Source of the DNA: a bacterium UBP3_UBA6266
GTDB lineage: Bacteria > Auribacterota > UBA6266
NCBI GenBank assembly: GCA_002440765.1
Contig: DJVC01000038.1
Coordinates: forward strand, 1-8,596
DNA length: 8,596 bases
Reading direction: 5' to 3'
Part shown: positions 1 to 5,063 of the stretch, one piece after another
Numbering within the stretch: position 1 is the first letter of the stretch
Layout: each line of letters opens with the position of its first letter
The notes under the pieces: model-generated
Seen by the model: the letters and a program-made list of their open reading frames with translations, nothing else
The model's database searches: none
What the model was told of the DNA's origin: nothing
Made by a program: the position numbers and the translations under genes

Positions 1-1407
1 TTTGCGGAAGGCTCGATTACCGTCGCGTTCATTCCGACCTACAAAGGCTATCTCCATGCGCAAAACGACGAGGAGACGCGTACCTTTCTCTCCGCGAGCC
101 TGACGGTTCTGACTATCTGTGTCACCGCAGCTGTGGCACTGGGAATTGCCCTTGCCCCATGGATTGTCAAGCTTTTTGGTTCCGAACCGGTTGAAACGGC
201 GCTGCTCACCAGGATCATGTTTCCATTCCTGGCTCTTGTTTCTTTTGCTGCGCTTCTGCAGGGAATCCTGAATTCGCATGAGATTTTCAATCCTTCGGGG
301 CTTGCGCCGATTCTGTTCAATATTTGCTTTATCGTGGTTCCCTGGCTTGTCGGGAGCAGACTCGGAAATCCTGCGCGTGCAATGGCTGTGGGTGTTGTGA
401 TTGGTGGGCTTGCACAGGCGCTCGTGCAGCTGCCAGCGGTGCTCAGGCTGGGAATACGTTTCGGATTCATGAATCCAGCGCGAGCGTTCCTGAACCCGGG
501 CATGCGCAAGGTGTTTGCGCTCATTGCGCCGACGATTCTCGGCATGGCGGCATATCAGGTGAATGACCTGGTAAGCACAGCATTTGCGTCGCGGGCAGGC
601 ACAGGGGTTGCCTCAAGCCTCCAGTATTCGCTGCGGCTCCAGGAATTGATTCTCGGCATTTTTGCAGTTTCGGCGGGGACGGTGCTCTTGCCGCGCCTTG
701 CGGATGCAGTTCGGGAACATGCCTGGCGCGACTATTCCAGCACGCTGGGGCGGACAATGCGTTCTCTTCTTCTGCTCACAGTGCCGGTTGCAGTGTTTTC
801 CATGGCTTTTCCGGAGCGCATCGTTACCTTGCTTTTCAAGAGCGGAGATTTTACCGATGTGTCGGTTCGCCTCACCGCAAGCGCTTTTTTCTGGCACCAG
901 ACGGGGCTTGTATTTATAGCGATGAACAGGCTGATTGCGCCGGCGTTCTATGCGCGCAGTGATACAAAGACGCCGACATGGGCGGGCATCGCGAGTTTCG
1001 GCGTGAATGTGGTGCTGGTTCTGGCGCTCGCGTTTCGGTTCCAGGGGCCGGGCATTGCGTTCGCGCTTTCGTTTTCCAGCGCGGTGAATACCGGACTTCT
1101 TGTGTGGGCCCTCATAAAGGGAAATATCGAGGGTGTGCGGCATGAGCTGTGGGACGCACTGAAGTATGCGATCAGGATGGCAATTTTTTCGGCCGTTGCG
1201 GTTGTGCCGGCTTTGTTTGTCGACAGGGCGGTGTACGCGAAGGTTGCGGACGCCCACTCACGGCTTATCTCAGCCGGCGTCCCGCTGGTTGCGGGGACGG
1301 TTGTGTTTGCGGCGGTCGGCATTGCGCTCCTTGTGTTGACAAAAGATTCAGTAGCTGCTTCAATAACCAATGCATTCTCTCGAAAAACCCGCGGGAGAGG
1401 TAGATAG
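1..1407 (+). CDS. murJ: Lipid II flippase MurJ (MviN), 5'-partial
   Basis: MurJ moves lipid II, the undecaprenyl-linked peptidoglycan precursor, across the inner membrane; it belongs to the MOP exporter superfamily. The frame is open from base 1 and ends at TAG 1405-1407, giving 468 residues. The first visible residues, FAEGSITVAFIPTYKGY, match the family block just after the first membrane helices, so about 55 N-terminal residues lie outside the window, including the arginines equivalent to E. coli R18, R24 and R52. The arginine matching E. coli R270 is present in QYSLRLQE (fragment residue 212). A second family block, APAFYARSDTKTPT, is at fragment residues 313-326. Many hydrophobic helices alternate with short loops, as expected of a 14-helix protein. 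A GTG at 133 is internal, not the start. The estimated full length of about 520 residues is normal. The gene uses mostly CGN arginine codons, unlike rpoB downstream. It probably belongs to a different transcript from the genes that follow. Confidence 0.95.
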   Translation, partial: FAEGSITVAFIPTYKGYLHAQNDEETRTFLSASLTVLTICVTAAVALGIALAPWIVKLFGSEPVETALLTRIMFPFLALVSFAALLQGILNSHEIFNPSGLAPILFNICFIVVPWLVGSRLGNPARAMAVGVVIGGLAQALVQLPAVLRLGIRFGFMNPARAFLNPGMRKVFALIAPTILGMAAYQVNDLVSTAFASRAGTGVASSLQYSLRLQELILGIFAVSAGTVLLPRLADAVREHAWRDYSSTLGRTMRSLLLLTVPVAVFSMAFPERIVTLLFKSGDFTDVSVRLTASAFFWHQTGLVFIAMNRLIAPAFYARSDTKTPTWAGIASFGVNVVLVLALAFRFQGPGIAFALSFSSAVNTGLLVWALIKGNIEGVRHELWDALKYAIRMAIFSAVAVVPALFVDRAVYAKVADAHSRLISAGVPLVAGTVVFAAVGIALLVLTKDSVAASITNAFSRKTRGRGR

Positions 1408-1412
1408 CGATA

Positions 1413-1441
1413 TTGACATATCCCTCATCGAGTGATATATT
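1413..1441 (+). promoter_or_regulatory. Extended -10 sigma-70 promoter before tRNA-Thr
   Basis: A perfect -35 box TTGACA (1413-1418) is followed by a 17-base spacer and a -10 box TATATT (1436-1441), five of six matches to TATAAT. The -10 box is preceded by TGA (1433-1435), an extended -10 element. Transcription would start near 1448, about 12 bases before the tRNA-Thr 5' end. The bases after the -10 box (CGCCAAG) begin GC-rich, a feature often seen in growth-rate controlled or stringently controlled promoters; that regulatory reading is inference. The element begins 6 bp after the murJ stop and probably drives the whole tRNA-rpmG-tRNA-secE-nusG-ribosomal protein string. Confidence 0.8.
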
Positions 1442-1459
1442 CGCCAAGCTCTATTTTGC

Positions 1460-1532
1460 GCCCCTGTAGCTCAGTTGGCAGAGCATATCCATGGTAAGGA
1501 TAAGGTCAACGGTTCGATTCCGTTCGGGGGCT
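1460..1532 (+). tRNA. tRNA-Thr (anticodon GGT)
   Basis: The cloverleaf folds fully. The acceptor stem is GCCCCTG (1460-1466) with CGGGGGC (1525-1531), with one T-G pair. The D arm is GCTC/GAGC. The anticodon stem TATCC/GGATA carries loop ATGGTAA, with anticodon GGT at 1493-1495, which reads threonine ACC/ACT. The T arm AACGG/CCGTT carries loop TTCGATT. The base after the acceptor stem is T1532, followed by CGA, so the 3' CCA is not encoded and must be added by the CCA-adding enzyme. This differs from the tRNA-Trp downstream. A tRNA-Thr in front of the tuf/secE region is also known from E. coli (thrT). Confidence 0.95.
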
Positions 1533-1595
1533 CGAATTCATTTTTGATTATCCCGGCGTGCACGATTGTGGATCGCCGCGAAAGGATTGGGAGCC

Positions 1596-1772
1596 ATGGC
1601 ATCCAAGAAAAAGCAGAATGTAGAGATTATTGCCCTTCAGTGCACCGAGTGCAAGCGTCGCAATTATACAACCAAGAAGAACCGCAAGACGACGCAGGAC
1701 AAGCTCGAGCTCATGAAATACTGCAAGTGGGACCGCAAACACACGCTGCACAGGGAAACAAAAGTAAAATAA
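1596..1772 (+). CDS. rpmG: 50S ribosomal protein L33
   Basis: L33 is a small protein of the large ribosomal subunit, near the E site. This copy has 58 residues, slightly longer than the usual 49-56. The start ATG 1596 is preceded by a purine-rich ribosome binding site (AGGATTGGGAG, ending a few bases upstream). An in-frame start 30 bases earlier would add residues not found in the family and has no such site. The conserved end KHTLHRE is present. Zinc-type L33 proteins carry two CxxC pairs; here C16/C19 is complete, but the second pair reads C43-K-W-D46, with Asp in place of the fourth Cys. The gene lies 63 bases after tRNA-Thr and 7 bases before tRNA-Trp, so it must share their transcript. 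Its codon use (4 CGN and 1 AGG for Arg; 8 AAG and 5 AAA for Lys) resembles murJ rather than the ribosomal protein genes downstream. Confidence 0.93.
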   Translation: MASKKKQNVEIIALQCTECKRRNYTTKKNRKTTQDKLELMKYCKWDRKHTLHRETKVK

Positions 1773-1779
1773 ACTGTTT

Positions 1780-1855
1780 AGGCCAGTAGCTCTAATGGTA
1801 GAGCGCCGGTCTCCAAAACCGGATGTTGTGGGTTCAAATCCCTCCTGGCCTGCCA
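1780..1855 (+). tRNA. tRNA-Trp (anticodon CCA), 3' CCA encoded
   Basis: The acceptor stem AGGCCAG (1780-1786) pairs perfectly with CTGGCCT (1845-1851). G1852 is the discriminator base, and CCA is encoded at 1853-1855. The D arm is GCTC/GAGC. The anticodon stem CCGGT/ACCGG holds loop CTCCAAA with anticodon CCA at 1813-1815, and is nearly identical to the E. coli tRNA-Trp anticodon arm. The T arm is GTGGG (1828-1832) with CCCTC (1840-1844); its second pair, T1829 opposite T1843, is a mismatch. Its position between rpmG and secE is the conserved one for tRNA-Trp in many phyla. It must be processed out of a longer transcript. Confidence 0.95.
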
Positions 1856-1883
1856 TTTTTCGAATTACAGGACAGGATGAGAA

Positions 1884-1891
1884 AGAGGAAG
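1884..1891 (+). promoter_or_regulatory. Ribosome binding site of secE
   Basis: AGAGGAAG lies about 10 bases before ATG 1902 but only about one base before the alternative in-frame TTG at 1893. The spacing favours the ATG as the start. Confidence 0.65.
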
Positions 1892-1901
1892 TTTGGGTAA
1901 A

Positions 1902-2321
1902 ATGGAAATTTTTCGAAAAGGACAGGGGAAAGTTGCAAGAATATCAGTCATAGCGTTTATGGCGCTGATAGGAATCCTTCTGGCAGGTTGGTCGGATACG
2001 CTTATATCCGATGAATCCGGTTTGCGTAATCGCCTGTTCGGCCTGGATTTTTTGGGTGTTAGCATTTCATGGACGCATATTGTCTCCGCGGCAGTGTTTT
2101 GCGTCTGCGTTATTGCAGGACTTGCCCTGGTAAATACCCCGAAAACAGCAACCTTCCTTATCGATACCGAATCCGAAGTGAAAAAAGTTTCCTGGTCAAC
2201 ATATAAAGAATTGACGAGTTCGACGGGAGTAGTCATAATGGCTTCATTTTTTGTCGCACTTTTTGTAGGTGTGGCTGATTTGGTTATTTCAAAGTTAATA
2301 CATTTATTAATACGTTTATAA
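1902..2321 (+). CDS. secE: Preprotein translocase subunit SecE, long three-helix form
   Basis: SecE is the small essential subunit that clamps SecY in the inner-membrane protein-export channel. From ATG 1902 the protein has 139 residues. Hydrophobic segments lie at about residues 14-30, 59-77 and 108-137. The last is preceded by an amphipathic helix and the core block ESEVKKVSWSTYKEL (about 90-104), which is the conserved SecE region. The usual family wording here is K-V-x-W-P; this copy has Ser at the Pro position. Many bacteria have a single-helix SecE of about 60 residues, while E. coli has three helices in 127, so this is the long type. It starts 46 bases after tRNA-Trp and ends 9 bases before nusG, the standard neighbour. 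Its end carries a 12-base tandem repeat. Arginine codons are mixed (4 CGN, 1 AGA), and lysine is nearly always AAA. Confidence 0.92.
   Translation: MEIFRKGQGKVARISVIAFMALIGILLAGWSDTLISDESGLRNRLFGLDFLGVSISWTHIVSAAVFCVCVIAGLALVNTPKTATFLIDTESEVKKVSWSTYKELTSSTGVVIMASFFVALFVGVADLVISKLIHLLIRL
2295..2318 (+). repeat. 12-base tandem repeat ending secE
   Basis: TTAATACATTTA (2295-2306) is followed directly by TTAATACGTTTA (2307-2318), 11 of 12 bases identical. The repeat is in frame and encodes LIHL then LIRL, the last eight SecE residues, with the stop codon directly after. It looks like a small duplication that lengthened the C-terminal helix. Confidence 0.8.
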
Positions 2322-2326
2322 GGTGA
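2320..2326 (+). promoter_or_regulatory. Ribosome binding site of nusG, overlapping the secE stop
   Basis: AAGGTGA overlaps the last two bases of the secE stop TAA (2319-2321). It is 4 bases from ATG 2331 but only one base from GTG 2328, so the ATG is the likely start. The overlap suggests that translation of nusG is helped by ribosomes finishing secE. Confidence 0.75.
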
Positions 2327-2330
2327 AGTG

Positions 2331-2861
2331 ATGGGTGAGAAGAAGTGGTATGTCGTGCATGTTCTTTCGGGGCATGAGAAAAAGGTTCAGGAATCTCTTG
2401 AGAAAAGAATTAAAACAGAGGGCATGACAGAAAAGATTTCAACGGTGCTTATCCCGACCGAAAAAGTTTCCGAGGTTAAGTCCGGCAAAAAGACCATTGT
2501 CGCAAGAAAGTTTTTTCCGGGTTATATTCTTGTGAATATGGAGATGGATGAAAACACCTACTATGTTGTGAAGGACACGCCGGGGATTATCGGTTTTATC
2601 GGTTCAGGCACACCGGTTCCTCTCCATGAAGATGAAATAAACGATATTATCGCGCAGATAGAAGCAAAGAAAGAAAAAGTTAAGCCGAAGGTTGACTTTG
2701 AAAAAGGTGAAGCCGTTAAGATCAAGGACGGGCCTTTTGTAAGCCTTGACGGCATTGTTGAAGATATTGATCCTGACAGAGGCAAACTCAAGATTATGGT
2801 GACAATTTTCGGAAGGGCGACACCGGTTGAGCTTGAATACTGGCAGGTCGAAAAAGAATAA
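2331..2861 (+). CDS. nusG: Transcription termination/antitermination factor NusG
   Basis: NusG binds the clamp of RNA polymerase, affects pausing and termination, works with Rho, and can contact ribosomal protein S10. The protein has 176 residues from ATG 2331, a normal length. The NGN domain covers about residues 5-105, with family blocks KWYVVHV near the start, RKFFPGYILVNM near the middle and TPGIIGFIG after it. A lysine-rich linker follows. The KOW domain covers about 120-176, with EKGEAVKIKDGPF and the closing block IFGRATPVELEYWQVEK. No inserted domain is present, unlike the NusG of some lineages. It lies between secE and rplK as in most bacteria. All four arginine codons are AGA or AGG, a change from murJ and rpmG. 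Confidence 0.97.
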   Translation: MGEKKWYVVHVLSGHEKKVQESLEKRIKTEGMTEKISTVLIPTEKVSEVKSGKKTIVARKFFPGYILVNMEMDENTYYVVKDTPGIIGFIGSGTPVPLHEDEINDIIAQIEAKKEKVKPKVDFEKGEAVKIKDGPFVSLDGIVEDIDPDRGKLKIMVTIFGRATPVELEYWQVEKE

Positions 2862-2882
2862 AGATTTATTCCGGGAGGAAAG

Positions 2883-3308
2883 ATGGCTAAGAAGGTAACC
2901 GCAATCATAAAATTACAGATACAGGCAGGTGCTGCTACCCCCGCGCCGCCGGTCGGGCCTGCTCTTGGGCAGCATGGTGTGAACATAATGGAATTTTGTA
3001 AACAGTTTAATGCTGCAACCAAAGATAAAGGCGGGCTTGTTATCCCTGTCATAATAAGCGTTTATCAGGATAAAAAGTTCTCATTTATATTAAAGCAACC
3101 GCCTGCTTCCGCGCTTTTAAAAAAAGCCGCGAGTGTAGCCGTAGGGTCAGGTGTCCCTAACCGCGAGAAAGTCGGAACAATTTCCAAAAAACAGGTTAAA
3201 GAAATCGCTAAGATGAAAATGAGCGATTTGAATGCCAGAAGCGTTGAAGCGGCTGAAAAGATTATTGAAGGAACGGCCCGCAGTATGGGTATTGAGGTGA
3301 AAGAATGA
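2883..3308 (+). CDS. rplK: 50S ribosomal protein L11
   Basis: L11 binds 23S rRNA at the GTPase-associated centre, works with elongation factors, and is needed for RelA activation in the stringent response. The 141-residue length is standard. The N-terminal domain shows [18 protein letters not shown], with the two prolines (P22, P23) that line the thiostrepton site. [13 protein letters not shown] and the C-terminal rRNA-binding domain (about 75-141) follow. A strong site, GGGAGG (2873-2878), precedes ATG 2883. The gap after nusG is only 21 bases. I saw no clear copy of the L1-binding structure that controls the E. coli L11-L1 genes in this gap. The stop overlaps the rplA start. Confidence 0.98.
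   Translation: MAKKVTAIIKLQIQAGAATPAPPVGPALGQHGVNIMEFCKQFNAATKDKGGLVIPVIISVYQDKKFSFILKQPPASALLKKAASVAVGSGVPNREKVGTISKKQVKEIAKMKMSDLNARSVEAAEKIIEGTARSMGIEVKE
3294..3300 (+). promoter_or_regulatory. Ribosome binding site of rplA inside the rplK end
   Basis: GAGGTGA lies within the last rplK codons, 4 bases before ATG 3305. The start and stop overlap as ATGA (3305-3308), the classic arrangement for translational coupling, which helps keep L11 and L1 in equal amounts. Confidence 0.75.
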
Positions 3309-4003
3309 GCAAAAGAAGCAAAAGATTTAAAACGGCCGTTGAAAAAATAAAAGGGAAAGAGGAATATACTCTTCCTGAAGCCGTTAAAGCCGTTAAAGAA
3401 AATGCCAGCGCGAAATTCGATGAAAGCGTTGAAATTGCGTTTAAACTCGGCATAGACCCTAAACAGCCGGAACAGATGGTGCGTTCGACCGTCAAACTGC
3501 CGCACGGTACGGGAAAAAGTGTAAAAGTAATTGCGTTTGCGGAAGGAGCCGCCGCCGAAGAAGCCAGAAAAGCGGGCGCTGATGTGGTGGGAATGGCGGA
3601 ACTCGCTGAAAAAATAACAGCCGGCTGGATGGATTTCGATATTGTTGTTGCTACTCCGGCTGCCATGAAAGTAATAGGGAAGCTTGGTAAAGTTCTCGGG
3701 CCGAAAGGGCTGATGCCTTCTCCGAAAGCGGGAACAGTTTCCCCAGATGTGGCTCAGGCGGTAAAAGAGGTAAAAGCCGGCAAAATAGAAATCAAAGCCG
3801 ATAAAACTTCAAACCTGCATGCGTTTGTCGGAAAAGTTTCTTTTGATGAACAAAAACTTTTTGAAAATGCTCAGGCTGTTGTCAACGCGGTGCTTAAATC
3901 GAAGCCTGTATCTTCGAAAGGTATTTATATGCAGAGCGCCACTCTTTCATCAACTATGGGCCCGGGGCTTAAACTTAATCTTAGAGAGATTCAGGGAGTT
4001 TAG
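3305..4003 (+). CDS. rplA: 50S ribosomal protein L1
   Basis: L1 forms the mobile stalk that moves deacylated tRNA out of the E site. In many bacteria it also represses its own mRNA. The protein has 232 residues, the usual length. The family signature runs through [18 protein letters not shown], from about residue 123, with Ser where most members have Asn (MPNPK). The C-terminal block with [11 protein letters not shown] and [17 protein letters not shown] is intact. The gene overlaps rplK by 4 bases and ends 18 bases before rplJ. Arg is mostly AGA and Lys overwhelmingly AAA, in contrast to rpmG, another ribosomal protein gene that should be similarly expressed. Confidence 0.98.
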   Translation: MSKRSKRFKTAVEKIKGKEEYTLPEAVKAVKENASAKFDESVEIAFKLGIDPKQPEQMVRSTVKLPHGTGKSVKVIAFAEGAAAEEARKAGADVVGMAELAEKITAGWMDFDIVVATPAAMKVIGKLGKVLGPKGLMPSPKAGTVSPDVAQAVKEVKAGKIEIKADKTSNLHAFVGKVSFDEQKLFENAQAVVNAVLKSKPVSSKGIYMQSATLSSTMGPGLKLNLREIQGV

Positions 4004-4021
4004 ATAGAAAGGAATCGGGTA

Positions 4022-4540
4022 ATGAGACCGGAAAAAAAGATAGCTGTAAAGGAAATGAAACAGAAGCTCGATGCTTCCGCTTCATTTGTTCTTACAGATT
4101 ATGTGGGTATCTCAGCGGAAGAAATGAATAAGCTCAGGATTAAACTGTCTGAGAAATCCGCTAATTTTATGATAGTAAAAAACAGGCTTTTCTCAAGAAC
4201 GGTCAAGGAATCGGGTTTTGACGGTATTGACCAGCACCTGAAAGGTCCTACAGCCGTGGCTTTCCTGGGAAAAGACATTGTCGCCGGAACAAAGGCGCTT
4301 GTCGATTTCGGTAAGGAGTCCGGGAAACTTGCAGTTAAATGCGCGATGCTCAATAGCAAGGTGATAAATGCCGAAAAAGTCAAAGAACTGGCGAACCTTC
4401 CGTCCAGAGAGGTTCTTCTCGGGATTGTCGCCGGAACCATTCAGGCTCCTATTTCAGCCTTTGTGCGCGTGCTTAACGCCCGTTTGAGCAGCCTGGTTTA
4501 TGTAATAAATGCAATTTTGAATAAGAAAGAAGGAAATTAA
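4022..4540 (+). CDS. rplJ: 50S ribosomal protein L10
   Basis: L10 anchors the L7/L12 dimers to the ribosome at the stalk base next to L11. In E. coli the L10-L12 complex also represses its own mRNA. The protein has 172 residues, as usual. The N-terminal rRNA-binding domain shows DYVGISAEEMNKLR, MIVKNRLFSRTV and LKGPTAVAF. The C-terminal helix that carries L7/L12 follows LANLPSREVLLGIVAG. The site AAAGGAA (4008-4014) precedes ATG 4022. Only 18 bases separate it from rplA, too few for the long intergenic leader that controls rplJ in E. coli. rplL follows after 15 bases. Confidence 0.97.
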   Translation: MRPEKKIAVKEMKQKLDASASFVLTDYVGISAEEMNKLRIKLSEKSANFMIVKNRLFSRTVKESGFDGIDQHLKGPTAVAFLGKDIVAGTKALVDFGKESGKLAVKCAMLNSKVINAEKVKELANLPSREVLLGIVAGTIQAPISAFVRVLNARLSSLVYVINAILNKKEGN

Positions 4541-4542
4541 TC

Positions 4543-4549
4543 GAGGAGG
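4543..4549 (+). promoter_or_regulatory. Strong ribosome binding site of rplL
   Basis: GAGGAGG ends 6 bases before ATG 4556, the best Shine-Dalgarno match in the window. That fits the need for several L7/L12 copies per ribosome. It supports the long start at 4556 over an internal ATG at 4640, which has a weaker site (AAGGTG, 4625-4630). Confidence 0.8.
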
Positions 4550-4555
4550 CATTTA

Positions 4556-5008
4556 ATGACAAATGAAGAAAAAACCGCTGTTGCGGAAAACAAAGAGGAA
4601 AAAACAGAATCAAAAAAGGAAGTGAAGGTGTCGGGAAAAATGGAAGAGATAATCAAAAGTATAGAAAAAATGACCGTTCTTGAGCTTTCTGAACTCGTAA
4701 AAGCTCTTGAAGAAAGATTTGGAGTTTCTGCCGCTGCTCCCGTAGCAGCCGTAGCAGCCCCTGTTGCTGCCGGCGCGGCTTCCGCGGCCGAAGAGAAAAC
4801 CGAATTCACGGTTGTTCTGGCAAGCGCGGGAGACAAAAAGATTAATGTTATTAAAGAAATCCGCGCGGTTACCAGCCTCGGGCTGAAAGAAGCGAAGGAT
4901 CTTGTTGACGGCGCGCCGAAAACGGTGAAAGAAAATATTACGAAAGAAGAAGCCGAAGAAATAAAGAAGAAACTTGAAGCAGCAGGTGCAAAAGTCGAAC
5001 TTAAATAA
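4556..5008 (+). CDS. rplL: 50S ribosomal protein L7/L12 with N-terminal extension
   Basis: L7/L12 forms the flexible ribosomal stalk that recruits and activates translation GTPases. The protein has 150 residues against the usual 120-130. Residues 1-28 are an extra Lys/Glu-rich stretch. From M29 (ATG 4640) the protein is standard at 122 residues. The N-terminal dimerization part is at about 29-58 ([18 protein letters not shown]). An Ala/Val/Pro hinge follows at about 59-79. The globular C-terminal domain is at about 82-150, with [18 protein letters not shown] and the end [11 protein letters not shown]. The hinge includes a 9-base tandem duplication (4742-4759), common in such low-complexity hinges. 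The long start has a much better ribosome binding site; the short start cannot be excluded, and both could be used. The gene lies 15 bases after rplJ and 55 before rpoB. Confidence 0.97.
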   Translation: MTNEEKTAVAENKEEKTESKKEVKVSGKMEEIIKSIEKMTVLELSELVKALEERFGVSAAAPVAAVAAPVAAGAASAAEEKTEFTVVLASAGDKKINVIKEIRAVTSLGLKEAKDLVDGAPKTVKENITKEEAEEIKKKLEAAGAKVELK

Positions 5009-5010
5009 CA

Positions 5011-5055
5011 TTCCCGGTAGGTAAATTAAAAGCATTCTTACCGCTCAAAGGGGAA
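5011..5055 (+). other. Possible hairpin pairing the rpoB ribosome binding site
   Basis: In the spacer between rplL and rpoB, TTCCC (5011-5015) can pair with GGGAA (5051-5055), and GGTA (5016-5019) with TACC (5039-5042), with a bulge and a loop of about 19 bases. The right arm falls on the AAAGGGGA ribosome binding site of rpoB. A structure here could lower rpoB translation relative to rplL. The stems are short and no energy calculation was made, so this may be chance. There is no T tract, so it is not a rho-independent terminator. Confidence 0.3.
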
Positions 5056-5063
5056 ATATTATT

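Noticed and set aside
613..1257. Long minus-strand open frame opposite murJ
   Set aside because: The + strand frame is unmistakable MurJ. The antisense product is basic and rich in Arg, His and Pro, with no recognisable domain and no ribosome binding site that I could see.
1388..1395. Perfect palindrome CCCGCGGG at the murJ end, considered as a terminator stem
   Set aside because: There is no loop and no T tract. It lies inside the murJ reading frame, and GC-rich palindromes of 8 bases are expected by chance.
1545..1575. TTGATT at 1545 considered as a second promoter before rpmG
   Set aside because: No acceptable -10 box lies 15-19 bases downstream. The strong promoter at 1413-1441 already explains expression.
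1893..1901. TTG 1893 as the secE start
   Set aside because: It is almost on top of the ribosome binding site (1884-1891), while ATG 1902 has normal spacing. It would add only three residues.
2328..2330. GTG 2328 as the nusG start
   Set aside because: It is one base from the ribosome binding site. ATG 2331 directly after it has workable spacing and the usual nusG N-terminus.
2862..2882. Searched the nusG-rplK spacer for an L1-binding leader
   Set aside because: The 21-base spacer has no evident hairpin beyond the ribosome binding site. A structure inside the nusG end cannot be excluded by eye.
4742..4759. Tandem GTAGCAGCC repeat in rplL
   Set aside because: It encodes VAAVAA in the flexible hinge. 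Low-complexity repeats there are normal for L7/L12.
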